A stretch of 64,000 bases of DNA from assembly GCA_005883305.1 (NCBI GenBank), contig VBAC01000001.1:620001-684000 (forward strand), given 5' to 3'. The notes under the pieces are model-generated. The model saw nothing but the letters and a program-made list of their open reading frames with translations, had not been told where the DNA came from and made no database searches. Position numbers and translations under genes: made by a program. Below, in pieces: positions 1 to 10,136 of the stretch (positions are counted from its first letter, which is position 1; each line of letters opens with the position of its first letter). The DNA comes from Alphaproteobacteria bacterium. GTDB taxonomy: Bacteria > Pseudomonadota > Alphaproteobacteria > Sphingomonadales > Sphingomonadaceae.

Positions 1-953
1 GGATGGCGCTCGTCCTGCGCCATCATGTCCCATTCGCTGTGGCTGATCCCGTCCGAGAAGTTGTTGGGATCGTAGCAGGGCATCGAAACCATGCACAGGA
101 GGTCGCCGCTCCGAACGTCGATCACCACCACCGCCGCCGATTGATCGCCCGCGCGGCGCGCGGCGTAGCTTTGCAGGCCGGCGTCGATCGTCGTCCTGAG
201 CGGCGCCCCGCGCACGTCGGGCAGGGTCTGGAGCTCGCGCACCAGCCGTCCGCGCGCGGTCACCTCGACCCGCGCCGCGCCGGGCCGGCCGCGCAGGCGC
301 TGCTCGAGCGTCTGCTCGAGCCCCTGCTTGCCGACCTTGAAGCCCGGAGTGATCAGCAGCGGGTTGCGGTTCTCGGCCTCATATTCCTGCTGGTTCGGAA
401 CGCCGACATAGCCGACCAGATGGCCGACCGCGGCGCCTTCGGGATAATAGCGGGTGAAGGCCCGCAGCGGGGCGACTCCGGGAAGCTCCGGCTGGCGCAC
501 CGAGACGGCGAAATATTTGTCGGGCGGGACGTGCTCGGCGACCGGCACCGGCTGGTAGCCCGACGAGCGGGCGATCCCCTCGCGGATCCGCTGAACCTCC
601 TCGGGCGGAAGCTCGAGGATCTCGGTGAGCTCGCGGAGCACCCGTTCCTCGTCCTGCAACAGGTCCGGAATGATGTCGATCCGAACGTCGCCGCGGTTGA
701 TCGCGATCGGGTTGCCGTAGCGGTCCAAAATCCAGCCGCGCCGCGGCGGGATGAGCCGCATCTGGACCCGGTTCTCCTCGGCCATGTCGCGGTAGCGCTG
801 GTTCTGGGCGATGGCGATATAGCCCATCCGTCCGGCGAGCAAAGTCGCGACCCCGGCCTGGGCGGCTCCGAGAACGAAGGTTCGGCGGGTGAAGATCGCC
901 GTCTGGGTGCTTTCGCTGACGAGCGGGCGCGGGCGGCCCTTCCACAGCTTCAT
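1..953 (-). CDS. mrdA: Penicillin-binding protein 2 (peptidoglycan transpeptidase), 3' part missing
   Basis: This is the N-terminal part (about 317 residues) of PBP2, the elongasome transpeptidase that cross-links peptidoglycan at the inner membrane. A short basic cytoplasmic tail (MKLWKGRPRP) precedes a hydrophobic anchor near residues 26-50, and the dimerisation domain follows (NQRYRDMAEENRVQMRLIPP, then RRGWILDRYG). The catalytic SxxK region lies beyond the window edge and cannot be checked. The ATG overlaps the mreD stop as ATGA, so it is the last visible gene of the mreBCD-mrdA operon, the usual alphaproteobacterial arrangement. The call is firm from the N-domain motifs and the context. 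Confidence 0.93.
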   Translation of the reverse strand, partial: MKLWKGRPRPLVSESTQTAIFTRRTFVLGAAQAGVATLLAGRMGYIAIAQNQRYRDMAEENRVQMRLIPPRRGWILDRYGNPIAINRGDVRIDIIPDLLQDEERVLRELTEILELPPEEVQRIREGIARSSGYQPVPVAEHVPPDKYFAVSVRQPELPGVAPLRAFTRYYPEGAAVGHLVGYVGVPNQQEYEAENRNPLLITPGFKVGKQGLEQTLEQRLRGRPGAARVEVTARGRLVRELQTLPDVRGAPLRTTIDAGLQSYAARRAGDQSAAVVVIDVRSGDLLCMVSMPCYDPNNFSDGISHSEWDMMAQDERH

Positions 954-1468
954 CGCATCAGCCGCCAGCGGTCGAGCCCGAGCACGAGGCGCGCGGCGAG
1001 GGGATAAGCGAGAATGCTGAGGGCGAGCTGCGGGATCATGATCCAGAAACGAGTCTCGCTGCCCATCAGAAGCGCGATGTACCACGCGCCGAGCGTGTGG
1101 AAGGCGATCGCTGCGGCGGCCGCGATCCAGTCCAGCCAATAATCCCTGACTCCCGCCAGATTGTCGAGCGAATCGAGGGCGAGGAAGGTGAGCGCCCAGA
1201 GCAGGACCGACTGGCCGAGCGGCGCTCCGGAGATCAGGTCGGCGGCGAGGCCGAAGCCGATAGCCACCTGCGCCGGCCAGATTTCGGGCCGCATCAGCCG
1301 CCAGGTGATCAGGACGAGGAAACCGAGATTGGGCATCCAGGGCGAGGTGGCGACGATCGGCAGGATCGAGCCGAGCAGGATCGCCGCCAGGGTCGAGAGC
1401 ATCGGAACGTAGCGCCGGCGGATGTCGCGGATCGCGACCTCGGTCTCGGATCCGGCGATCCGGTTCAT
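950..1468 (-). CDS. mreD: Rod shape-determining protein MreD
   Basis: A 172-residue polytopic inner-membrane protein of the elongasome. Hydrophobic stretches after about residue 22 suggest five or so membrane segments, and the N-terminus is short and charged (MNRIAGSETEVAIRDIRRRY). MreD sequences are poorly conserved, so the call leans on size, hydrophobicity and position between mreC and mrdA. Both junctions are 4-bp overlaps (mreC stop with mreD start, mreD stop with mrdA start), which points to translational coupling and fixes the start. Confidence 0.88.
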   Translation of the reverse strand: MNRIAGSETEVAIRDIRRRYVPMLSTLAAILLGSILPIVATSPWMPNLGFLVLITWRLMRPEIWPAQVAIGFGLAADLISGAPLGQSVLLWALTFLALDSLDNLAGVRDYWLDWIAAAAAIAFHTLGAWYIALLMGSETRFWIMIPQLALSILAYPLAARLVLGLDRWRLMR

Positions 1469-2493
1469 CGCGGCGGCTCCGCGGGGCGCGGCGCGGGCGG
1501 GGCCGTGATCATCCCCGGCTGGGGTTGCTGGAGGCCCGGCTGGTAGCGGGGGTTGTTTTGCTGCCCGGGATGGGGCGTCGCCACGGGTGGCGGCCCGGCG
1601 ACCGGCGGCGCCGGGGCCACGGCCGGAGCCAAATCGAGCGGCCCGCCCGCGGCCGGCTGGTAGATGCGCTCGACGATCGCATAATCCATCCGCGCCGGAT
1701 CGGCGACCGGGCGGGCGATCGCGGTGTCGCCTTGCGAGGAGACGACCAGGGCGACCGGAATGTTGGGCGGATAGAGGCCGCCGACTCCCGACGTGACCAG
1801 GACGTCGCCCCGGCGGAACGGGTTCTGGCCGACCTCGAGCGTTCGAAGCTCCATCGTCCCGTCGCCGCGGCCGACGGCGAGGGCAGGGGTGCCGTCTCGG
1901 ACGAGGCGTACAGGCACGTTGCTGGCGCCGTCGGTGATCATCAGGACGCGCGAGGCCCAGCGCCCCGTTTCCAGCACCCGCCCGATCAGGCCGTCGGGCG
2001 AGCGGACGGGCTGGCCGATCGCCACGCCGGAGGTGGTTCCCGCCGAAAGCGTGGCGAGCCGGCGCGGCGATTCGTAGGAGGAGCCGACGATCCGGGCGAT
2101 CGTCACCTCGTCCTGCGCCTCGCGGGCGAGGCCGAGCAGGGCGTGGAGCCGCCGGTTTTCATAGTCGAGCGCCTGGCGGCGGACCAGCTCGCGCCGGGCC
2201 GCGGTCAATTGGGCGTTGAGCTCGGCATTCTGCGATCCGGCCCGCCAATAAGCGGAGACGCTGTCGCCGATGCCGCTGAAGAAGCCGACGACGGACCGGC
2301 CCGCGCCCGCGACAGGCGCGGTCGCATCGGCCGATGCGCCGCGCAAAGCCGCGAATCCGCGCGGATCGAGGATCGAGACGGCGAGCAAAAGCACGGCGGC
2401 CAGCACCCCGCCCACGGCGATGACATAGCCGAGGAACAGCCCGAATTGCGCCCGCCTGGAGAAACCGGGGCGCCGGTTCATCGGCGGCGCCAT
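1465..2493 (-). CDS. mreC: Rod shape-determining protein MreC
   Basis: 342 residues. An N-terminal transmembrane helix (around residues 17-40, LFLGYVIAVGGVLAAVLLLA) is followed by a coiled-coil stretch (ELNAQLTAARRELVRRQALD) and the periplasmic beta-barrel core with typical MreC phrases (VTSGVGGLYPPNIPVALVV). The C-terminus is a long Pro/Ala/Gln-rich tail of about 65 residues that is longer than in many homologues and probably disordered. MreC links MreB filaments to PBP2. It lies 15 bp after mreB and overlaps mreD by 4 bp. Confidence 0.93.
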   Translation of the reverse strand: MAPPMNRRPGFSRRAQFGLFLGYVIAVGGVLAAVLLLAVSILDPRGFAALRGASADATAPVAGAGRSVVGFFSGIGDSVSAYWRAGSQNAELNAQLTAARRELVRRQALDYENRRLHALLGLAREAQDEVTIARIVGSSYESPRRLATLSAGTTSGVAIGQPVRSPDGLIGRVLETGRWASRVLMITDGASNVPVRLVRDGTPALAVGRGDGTMELRTLEVGQNPFRRGDVLVTSGVGGLYPPNIPVALVVSSQGDTAIARPVADPARMDYAIVERIYQPAAGGPLDLAPAVAPAPPVAGPPPVATPHPGQQNNPRYQPGLQQPQPGMITAPPAPRPAEPPR

Positions 2494-2508
2494 TCGACCG
2501 TCCCCGCC

Positions 2509-3621
<1,113 letters not shown>

Positions 3622-3705
3622 CTATAGGATGGGCCCGCGCCCCCGGTCCACCAAAGAGTGAGACTATCCTCGCGGGTGCGCCCGGCATCGGCTAGAGGCA
3701 GAATC

Positions 3706-5499
3706 ATGTCAATACGCCGCCTGCCCGAGCACCTCGTCAACCGCATCGCCGCCGGTGAAGTGGTGGAAAGACCGGCCAATGCGTTGAAAGAGCTGGTCGA
3801 AAACGCGATCGACGCGGGCGCGAGGCGAATCTCGATCGTCCTGGCGCAGGGGGGCATAGGGCGGATCGAGGTCGCCGACGACGGCAGCGGCATGGCGAGC
3901 GAAGAGATCGCGCTCGCGCTGGAGCGGCACGCCACCTCCAAGCTTCCCGGCGACGCGATCGATCAGGTCGCGACCTTGGGCTTCCGCGGCGAAGCGCTTC
4001 CCTCGATCGCCAGCGTCGCCCGGCTGACCATCGAGAGCCGCCTGCGCGGCGCCGACGGCTGGTCCAGGACGGTCGACAATGGCCGGCTGGAGGGGGAGGG
4101 GCCCGTCGCGCTTCCGCCCGGCACTCGGGTCACGGTCGAGGACCTGTTCGGCAAGGTGCCGGCGCGGCGCAAGTTCCTTCGCTCGGAGCGCAGCGAATAT
4201 GCCGCCTGTCTCGACGTGGTGAAACGGCTGGCAATGGCCCGGCCGGACATCGGCTTCACGCTCGAGCACGAGGGCCGCCGCTCGCTGGCGGTCCAGCCGG
4301 GCGAGGACCGGCCCGCGCGGGTGGCGGCGCTGACCGACCGCGCGCTGGCCGAAAACAGCCTGGCGATCGATTATGTCCGGGGTCCCGCGCACCTCGGCGG
4401 AGTGGCCGGCCTTCCGACCTTCAACCGCGGAGTCGCCGATCACCAATATCTGTTCGTCAACGGGCGCCCGGTGCGCGACCGGCTGCTGATCGGCGCCGTG
4501 CGCGCCGCCTATCAGGATCTGCTGGCGCGCGACCGCCACCCGGTGCTCGCCTTGTTCATCGAAGTCCCCCCTGAGGAAGTCGACGTCAACGTCCACCCGG
4601 CCAAGACCGAGGTCCGCTTCCGCGACCCCGGCGGAATCCGCGGCCTGATCGTCGGCGGCCTCAGGCACGCGCTCGACGAAGCCGGCCACCGCAGCGCCCA
4701 GCGCCCGAATGCCGCGGCGCTGGGGAATTGGCGGAGCGAGCAGGATTATCTTCGTCATTCCCGCGAAAGCGGGAATCCCGCTCCCTTCTTCACGCCGAGA
4801 CAAGGAAGCTGGACCCCCGCTTCCGCGGGGGTGACGGGGGAGGTTCGGGACCGGGCGCTCGATTACACCCCTCAGGCCCGCGCCGAACCGGCAACCGAAG
4901 CCGTCCCTCAAGCCCTTTCCCACCCCCTCGGAGTCGCCCGCGGCCAGGTCGCCGCAACCTATATCGTCGCCGAGGCCGAGGACGGTCTGGTCCTCGTCGA
5001 CCAGCACGCCGCCCACGAGCGCCTCGTGCTCGAGCGGATGCGCCGCGCCATGGCCGATGGCGGAGTCGCCACCCAGGCGCTGTTGCTGCCCGAGGTGGTC
5101 GAGCTCGACGAGCCCGCCTGCGACCGGATCGAGGCGCGGATCGCCGAGCTTGGCGAGATGGGCCTCGAGCTGGAGCGATTCGGCCCGCGCGCGATGCTCG
5201 TGCGCGCGACTCCGGCGATGCTCGGCGCGGGTGACGTCAAAGGGCTGGTCACCGACCTCGCCGACGAGCTCGCCGCCTATGACGGCGCGCTCAGCCTCAA
5301 GGAGAAAATCGATCTCGTCGCCGCGACCATGGCCTGCCACGGCTCGGTCCGCGCGGGGCGAATCCTCTCGGTCGCCGAGATGAACGCGCTTCTGCGCGAG
5401 ATGGAGGTCACGCCCCATAGCGGCCAGTGCAACCACGGCCGCCCGACCTGGGTGAAGCTGTCCATGGGCGATGTCGAGAAATTGTTCGGGCGGAAATGA
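3706..5499 (+). CDS. mutL: DNA mismatch repair protein MutL
   Basis: 597 residues. The GHKL ATPase motifs are intact: MSIRRLPEHLVNRIAAGEVV, ENAIDAGARRI, DDGSGM and GFRGEALPSIASVA. The transducer domain ends near residue 330. The C-terminal dimerisation domain carries the endonuclease metal motif DQHA(x)2E(x)4E (DQHAAHERLVLE), and the final CPHGRP-like motif reads CNHGRP. This suggests a nicking MutL of the type used in bacteria without MutH. Residues of about 350-378 in the interdomain linker are encoded by an inserted palindromic repeat (separate entry). The ATG at 3706 is chosen because the family motif starts there. The stop overlaps the next gene (ATGA). Confidence 0.96.
   Translation: MSIRRLPEHLVNRIAAGEVVERPANALKELVENAIDAGARRISIVLAQGGIGRIEVADDGSGMASEEIALALERHATSKLPGDAIDQVATLGFRGEALPSIASVARLTIESRLRGADGWSRTVDNGRLEGEGPVALPPGTRVTVEDLFGKVPARRKFLRSERSEYAACLDVVKRLAMARPDIGFTLEHEGRRSLAVQPGEDRPARVAALTDRALAENSLAIDYVRGPAHLGGVAGLPTFNRGVADHQYLFVNGRPVRDRLLIGAVRAAYQDLLARDRHPVLALFIEVPPEEVDVNVHPAKTEVRFRDPGGIRGLIVGGLRHALDEAGHRSAQRPNAAALGNWRSEQDYLRHSRESGNPAPFFTPRQGSWTPASAGVTGEVRDRALDYTPQARAEPATEAVPQALSHPLGVARGQVAATYIVAEAEDGLVLVDQHAAHERLVLERMRRAMADGGVATQALLLPEVVELDEPACDRIEARIAELGEMGLELERFGPRAMLVRATPAMLGAGDVKGLVTDLADELAAYDGALSLKEKIDLVAATMACHGSVRAGRILSVAEMNALLREMEVTPHSGQCNHGRPTWVKLSMGDVEKLFGRK
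4752..4840. repeat. Palindromic repeat element inserted in frame in mutL
   Basis: The outer arms are inverted copies (CGTCATTCCCGCGAAAGCGG at the left, CCCGCTTCCGCGGGGGTGACG-like at the right) around a short core. In the mutL frame the left arm reads RHSRESGNP and the right arm WTPASAGVTG, a signature of a dispersed intergenic palindromic repeat common in alphaproteobacteria. It sits exactly in the variable linker and keeps the frame open. Confidence 0.85.
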
Positions 5500-5894
5500 G
5501 AGGCTGGATCTTCCTCCCGGCGCTTGCGCTGCTATTGGCCGAGACGGCACAGGCCGGCGCGGCGATCCCGCCCTGCCGCGCGAATCCGGACCGGGTCGGC
5601 TCTTGCCGTACGGTCCATGGCCGTTTCTTCTTCGCCAACGGTACGCCGAGCAAGCGGATCTGGGTGGTCGGCACGCGGCGCATCCTCGGCGTTTCGGAGC
5701 GGCCGGCCGCCGGCGGCGAGGGGGTGGAGGGTTTGCCCGCGAACTTGCAGGCCGCTCTCCCCGATCAGCCCTTCAGGACCGAAGTCTATGGAGATTTCGA
5801 GGTCTGCCCCTTCACCCGCGAACGGCCGGGCTGGATGCAAATCGTCTGCATCGCTCGCGCCGCGAGATTGCATGTCGTTCGCCGCGAAGGCTAG
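5496..5894 (+). CDS. Secreted hypothetical protein
   Basis: 132 residues. The start (ATG overlapping the mutL TGA) gives a clear signal peptide (MRGWIFLPALALLLAETAQA). The mature part has four or more cysteines (PPCRANPD, GSCRTVHG, EVCPFTRE, IVCIARAA), suggesting disulfides in the periplasm. A conserved-looking core reads GRFFFANGTPSKRIWVVGT. No family or function is recognised. The 3' end overlaps that of the convergent methyltransferase gene by 4 bp. Confidence 0.75.
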   Translation: MRGWIFLPALALLLAETAQAGAAIPPCRANPDRVGSCRTVHGRFFFANGTPSKRIWVVGTRRILGVSERPAAGGEGVEGLPANLQAALPDQPFRTEVYGDFEVCPFTRERPGWMQIVCIARAARLHVVRREG

Positions 5895-6835
5895 CGTCGC
5901 GCCTCGACGACGTAGCCGATCAGCTCGCTCTGGTTCGTCAGCGGCTGGCAGGCGCCGCCGATCTGCGCCGCCAGAGCCTTCGCGCCTTCATGGTCCAGCG
6001 CGGCCTCGATCAGAGCGATCAGCCGCCCCTGGTGGGCGTGGATTTCGCCTTCGATCTCGCCGGCCTTGGCGAGCAGCTGGTCGAGGTCGAAATGGCCGCG
6101 GCGCCGGAAGGTGTCGAACAGGACCGCGCCCGAATTCTTGAACATCGCCCGGTCGCGCGCGTGTGGGACCTGCCGCGCGGTCAGGACCAGCGCCTCCTGG
6201 AAGGCGGCGAAGGCACGGTCCGCGTCGGCACGGTCCTGCCCGCCGTCGCGCTCGACCGCCCACAGAGCCGCGAAGCAGCGCGCGGCGTTGCCCGGGAGGT
6301 CGATCTCGCCGAGCAGCAAATCGGCCTCGGCGACGATCGCCCGCGAACCCTCGGCGATCGCGCCGTCGGCGGCATGGACGACGAATCGCGCCGAGCCGCC
6401 GGGCGCGATCATCCTCAGCGCTTCCGGGATCGCCCGCCCGGCATGGGCATATTCCACGCCGTACTGGCTGATCACCGCGTCGAATCCCGCATCGGGGAAG
6501 GGGAGGGCCTCGATGTCGGTGCCGGGAACGAAGCGGATCGCGGCATAATCGTCGGCGTGGCGGGTGACGAAGGCGGGCGGATCGATCTCCGCGCGGTCCA
6601 CCGCGACGATTTCGAAGTCCTTGCCCCCGGCCCGCCCGGCCGCGGCGGCGATCAACGCGGCGGCGCCGTTGCCGGTGCACAGGTCGAGAATCCGCGCGCC
6701 CTTCGGCAGGGCCTGGAACCAGTCGCGCCATCCGGCGGCGACGCACTCGTCGTAATTGCCCGCCCCGGCCCCGTCGAAGCAGGACGCGATCCGGTCGAAA
6801 CGCCAATATTGGTTCCAGATGTCCCCGTCGTCCAA
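5891..6835 (-). CDS. SAM-dependent class I methyltransferase
   Basis: About 314 residues. SAM-binding motif I is ILDLCTGNGAAALIAAAAG, an acidic residue follows in IVAVDRAEID, and motif II/III sequences are LPFPDAGFDAVISQYGVEYA and EALRMIAPGG. The C-terminal third is helical and may bind substrate, which cannot be deduced. The start is uncertain. TTG at 6835 is preceded by a GAGGGGG ribosome site 8 bases upstream; an in-frame ATG at 6874 lacks one. It lies downstream of ilvC on the same strand. Confidence 0.8.
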   Translation of the reverse strand: MDDGDIWNQYWRFDRIASCFDGAGAGNYDECVAAGWRDWFQALPKGARILDLCTGNGAAALIAAAAGRAGGKDFEIVAVDRAEIDPPAFVTRHADDYAAIRFVPGTDIEALPFPDAGFDAVISQYGVEYAHAGRAIPEALRMIAPGGSARFVVHAADGAIAEGSRAIVAEADLLLGEIDLPGNAARCFAALWAVERDGGQDRADADRAFAAFQEALVLTARQVPHARDRAMFKNSGAVLFDTFRRRGHFDLDQLLAKAGEIEGEIHAHQGRLIALIEAALDHEGAKALAAQIGGACQPLTNQSELIGYVVEARR

Positions 6836-6903
6836 GCGTTTCCCCCTCGCGCCTGAGCGAGGGGAGCTTAACATGGGTTGGCGGATGCGCCAGCGCCTTG
6901 TGG

Positions 6904-7881
6904 CTAGCCCTTCAGGTCGGCGATCCTGCGCCTCGTCGCCTCGATCGGGTGCGCCGCGGCCCCGGCGCGCGACGCCCTGAGCCGGGGATAGCCGGCCTTC
7001 GCGTCGGCGATCAGCTTCGCGGTGAAGGTGCCTGAGCGGACCTCGGCCAGGATCTTGCGCATCTCGGCCCGAGTCCCGGCGGTGACGATCCGCTTCCCCC
7101 CCTCGAGCGCGCCGAACTCGGCGGTGTTGGAGATCGCCTCGCGCATCCCGGCGATTCCGCGTTGGTGGATCAGGTCGGCGAGCAGCTTCACCTCGGTCAG
7201 GCACTCGAAATAGGCGATTTCGGGCGAGAAGCCGGCCTCGACCAGGGTCTCGTAGCCGGCATGGATCAGCTCGGGGATCGCTCCCCACAGCACCGCCTGC
7301 TCGTTGAACAAATCGGCCTCGCATTCCTCGGCGAAGCTCGTCGGCAATATCCCGACCCGCCCGCTTCCGATCGCCGCCGCGTAGGACAAAGCGAGCGCCT
7401 CCGCGCCGCCGCTCGAATCCTGATGAACGGCGAACAGCGAGATCAGGCCCGAGCCTTCCAGATAATCCTGCCTAAGCGCCGTCCCCGGGCCCTTGGGCGC
7501 GACCAGGAAGACGTCGAGATCCTCCCGCGGCGCGACCAGGCCGAAGCGGATGCTGAGGCCGTGGGCGAAGCCTAGCGCGGCACCCTCGCGCAGGTTCGGG
7601 GCAACCTCCTCGTCATAGATTCGCCCGTGATCCTCGTCGGCGGCAAGCATGACGACCAGACCCGCGCCGGCGGCGGCCTCGGCTGCCGTCATCACTGGGA
7701 AGCCCTCCGCGCGCGCCTGCTCCCGCCGTCGTGAGGCTTCGGCCAGGGCGATCGTCACCTGAACCCCGCTATCCCTGAGGTTCAGCGCCTGGGCGCGCCC
7801 CTGATTGCCATAGCCAAGGATCGCCACCCGCTTGGAGCGGACGACCGAAAGGTCGCAATCCTCGTCGCGATAGACCCGCAT
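6904..7881 (-). CDS. ilvC: Ketol-acid reductoisomerase (divergent form)
   Basis: 325 residues. All catalytic landmarks of KARI are present: the NADPH fingerprint GYGNQGRAQALNLRDSG, FAHG, VAPKGPG, the metal ligands in DLFNEQAVLWG and AYFECLTEVK, and ISNTAEFG. The enzyme converts acetolactate-type substrates to dihydroxy acids in branched-chain amino acid synthesis. The usual GYGSQGHAHA and GFNIHFG signatures read GYGNQGRAQA and GLSIRFG, so it looks like a diverged lineage. It lies 8 bp after miaA; the acetolactate synthase genes often found at this position are absent. Confidence 0.9.
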   Translation of the reverse strand: MRVYRDEDCDLSVVRSKRVAILGYGNQGRAQALNLRDSGVQVTIALAEASRRREQARAEGFPVMTAAEAAAGAGLVVMLAADEDHGRIYDEEVAPNLREGAALGFAHGLSIRFGLVAPREDLDVFLVAPKGPGTALRQDYLEGSGLISLFAVHQDSSGGAEALALSYAAAIGSGRVGILPTSFAEECEADLFNEQAVLWGAIPELIHAGYETLVEAGFSPEIAYFECLTEVKLLADLIHQRGIAGMREAISNTAEFGALEGGKRIVTAGTRAEMRKILAEVRSGTFTAKLIADAKAGYPRLRASRAGAAAHPIEATRRRIADLKG

Positions 7882-7889
7882 CGCCCGGA

Positions 7890-8819
7890 CTATAGCAGCA
7901 GGTCGAGAGCCTTTGCCAACGCGCCCTCAACCAGCGGCTCCTCGAACCTTCGCCAGTCCGCCGGCGGCTGCCTGCGGAACCAGGTATATTGCCGCTTGGC
8001 ATATTGGCGGGTCGCGATCCGGCCCGCTGCCAGCGCCTGCTCGCGCGTCGCCTCGCCGCGCAGGCAGGCGGCGATCTCCGGGACTCCGATTGCCCGCATC
8101 ACCGGGGCGAGCGGCGGGAGGTGGCGGTCGAGCAGGGCGCGCACCTCGGCGACGCCTTCATCCCCGAAAATCGCTTCGAACCGCGCATCGCAGCGCTCGC
8201 TCAGCCACTCGCGCGGCGGCAGCAGGATCAGCGGGGCGAGCGCCACCGAATCCCCGATCCCGCCCGTCTTTTCGGCCTGCCACGCCTTGAGCGGCCGCCC
8301 GGTGGAGCGGATCACCTCCAGCGCCCGAGCTGCCCGGGTCGTGTCGCTCCGGCGGATTCGCGACGCCGCTTCCGGGTCTTCGCGCTGGAGCGCCTCGTGG
8401 GCCTCGCCGGCCGGCAGCGCCCGCACCGTTTTGCGAATTGCGGGATCGATCTCCGGCACCGGGGCGATGCCCTCGATCAGGGTGCGCAGATAGAGGCCGG
8501 TTCCGCCGGCGAGGATCGGCAGCCTGCCCGCTTCGTGCGCCGCCGCGATCTCCGCCTTGGCCTCCGCCGCCCAGTCCGCCGCGGAGCAGGGGTCGGCGCC
8601 GTCGCGATGGCCGTAGAGCCGGTGCGGAGCGCGCGCCTCCTCATCCGGCCCTGGCCGCGCGCTGACGATTCTGAGGTCGCGATAGACCTGGGCGCTGTCG
8701 GCGTTGATCACCACGCCGTCCGCGCGCTCGGCAAGCCCGAGCGCCAGCGACGACTTGCCGCTGGCGGTCGGCCCCGCGATAAGCGCGACTGGTTTCCTCG
8801 TTTGGGCGTTCATGTTCAT
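7890..8819 (-). CDS. miaA: tRNA dimethylallyltransferase
   Basis: 309 residues. MiaA prenylates A37 of tRNAs reading UNN codons. The P-loop is [17 protein letters not shown] and the substrate motif is [21 protein letters not shown]. Further signatures are [21 protein letters not shown] and the C-terminal [13 protein letters not shown]. Two starts are possible: ATG at 8819 has AGGG five bases upstream, and ATG at 8813 would shorten it by two codons. Either way the 5' end overlaps the start codon of divergent serB. The downstream gene ilvC is 8 bp away. Confidence 0.95.
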   Translation of the reverse strand: MNMNAQTRKPVALIAGPTASGKSSLALGLAERADGVVINADSAQVYRDLRIVSARPGPDEEARAPHRLYGHRDGADPCSAADWAAEAKAEIAAAHEAGRLPILAGGTGLYLRTLIEGIAPVPEIDPAIRKTVRALPAGEAHEALQREDPEAASRIRRSDTTRAARALEVIRSTGRPLKAWQAEKTGGIGDSVALAPLILLPPREWLSERCDARFEAIFGDEGVAEVRALLDRHLPPLAPVMRAIGVPEIAACLRGEATREQALAAGRIATRQYAKRQYTWFRRQPPADWRRFEEPLVEGALAKALDLLL

Positions 8820-9678
8820 CGCAACCCTGATAGCAGCGGATCGGCTGACGCGCGGCGATATTTCCGCGGCCGGGGACGCGCTCGGCGGCACCGGCGGCCA
8901 TCGCTGGGTCGAGGAGGGGAGCGCCTGCGATCTCACCCTCATCGGCGATCCGGCCGCGGCGCGCTCCGCGCTGGAGGGCGCGATTTCCGGCGACGTGGTG
9001 GTCCAACCCCAGGCGGGACGGCGCAAGCTGCTCCTCGTCGCCGACATGGATTCGACGATGATCTCGGTCGAATGCATCGACGAGCTGGCCGATTATGCGG
9101 GGCTCCGTGCCGAGGTCGCTGCGGTCACCGAGCGGGCGATGCGCGGCGAGCTCGATTTCGAGGCGGCGCTGGATGCGCGCGTCGCTTTGCTGCGCGATCT
9201 CGACGAACGTGTGATCGACCATTGCTACCAGCAACGCGTGCGCGCCACGCCGGGCGCGGAAGCCCTGGTCCGGACGATGCGCGAGAACGGCGCCTATTGC
9301 CTGCTCGTCTCCGGCGGCTTCAGCCGCTTCGCCGACCGCGTCGCCGCCGAGATCGGCTTCGACGCGGCGATCTCCAACGCGCTGGCGATCGAAGGCGGGC
9401 GTCTAAGCGGCGCGGTACGCAAGCCGATCGTCGGCGCCGAAGCCAAGCGCCAGGCCCTGCTCGACGCCGCGGCCGCGCGCCAGATTCCCCTCGACGAGAT
9501 TCTGGCGGTGGGCGACGGCGCCAACGACATCCCGATGATCCGCGCCGCCGGCCTCGGCATCGCCTACCACGCCAAGCCCGTGGTTGCGGAGGCCGCCGAC
9601 GCGAGGATCGAGAACAACGACCTGACGGCCCTGCTGTTCGCTCAGGGCTATTCGCGCGCGGAGTGGGTGGAAATCTAG
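8812..9678 (+). CDS. serB: Phosphoserine phosphatase
   Basis: 288 residues. SerB catalyses the last step of serine synthesis. The HAD motif I is [19 protein letters not shown] (Asp78 nucleophile, Asp80), motif II is [15 protein letters not shown], and motif III/IV is [19 protein letters not shown]. The N-terminal 60 residues form a small ACT-like or cap-adjacent region, as in other long SerB proteins. The ATG at 8812 lies within the sequence CATG that is also the start of miaA on the other strand. No strong ribosome site precedes it. Confidence 0.95.
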   Translation: MFIATLIAADRLTRGDISAAGDALGGTGGHRWVEEGSACDLTLIGDPAAARSALEGAISGDVVVQPQAGRRKLLLVADMDSTMISVECIDELADYAGLRAEVAAVTERAMRGELDFEAALDARVALLRDLDERVIDHCYQQRVRATPGAEALVRTMRENGAYCLLVSGGFSRFADRVAAEIGFDAAISNALAIEGGRLSGAVRKPIVGAEAKRQALLDAAAARQIPLDEILAVGDGANDIPMIRAAGLGIAYHAKPVVAEAADARIENNDLTALLFAQGYSRAEWVEI

Positions 9679-9700
9679 ACTGGAATTCGGCCCAGTCTGC

Positions 9701-9801
9701 TCCCCGGCGAAGGCCGGGGCCCAGGCCCGGCGCGCGCCGGGTTTCTGGGTGAACGCCTTGCCGAAAGCCTCCGGCTCCTGGACCCCGGCCTTCGCCGGGG
9801 A
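9701..9801. repeat. Intergenic inverted repeat (GAAGGCCGGGG family), copy 1
   Basis: The arms CCCCGGCGAAGGCCGGGG and CCCCGGCCTTCGCCGGGG bracket a core containing GCGCGCCGGGTTT and CCGGCTCCTGG. Close copies occur at 39075-39170 and 42333-42428. It lies between the convergent ends of serB and the PilZ gene and could form a long hairpin that ends transcription from both sides. Confidence 0.85.
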
Positions 9802-9812
9802 ACTGAACGGCC

Positions 9813-10133
9813 CTAATTCTCCGGCCGGCTCATGTCGGCGGCGATGGCGGCCAGCGCGAAGGCGACCGAGCGTTCGCCGCAGTCGAAGCGGATGCCGATG
9901 CCGTCATGCGCGAGCGTTCGCACCTCGCCCATGATCGTTCCCGCTTCGGGGTGGCGAAGCTCGACATGGGCGCCGAGCGGGGGCCTTGCGTTGGTCTCGA
10001 CGAACGCGCCGGAGCCCGAAACGTCGCGCAGCGCTGCGGGCGAGGGGCTTTCGGCGATCAGCACGCACATCCGGCGCCGCCGCCAGCGCGTCGCCATCCC
10101 GCCGCGGCGGTCGAGGCTTGCTGTCGACCGCAT
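9813..10133 (-). CDS. PilZ-like domain protein
   Basis: 106 residues, one compact domain. A basic Arg cluster (RWRRRRMCV) precedes LRDVSGSGAFVET, which fits the PilZ RxxxR ... [DN]xSxxG c-di-GMP-binding pattern. GEVRTLAHDGIGIRF is the usual later strand. A role in c-di-GMP sensing is inferred. The start is 3 bp downstream of the stop of the Sel1-SPOR gene, so the two are cotranscribed. Confidence 0.75.
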   Translation of the reverse strand: MRSTASLDRRGGMATRWRRRRMCVLIAESPSPAALRDVSGSGAFVETNARPPLGAHVELRHPEAGTIMGEVRTLAHDGIGIRFDCGERSVAFALAAIAADMSRPEN

Positions 10134-10136
10134 TCT

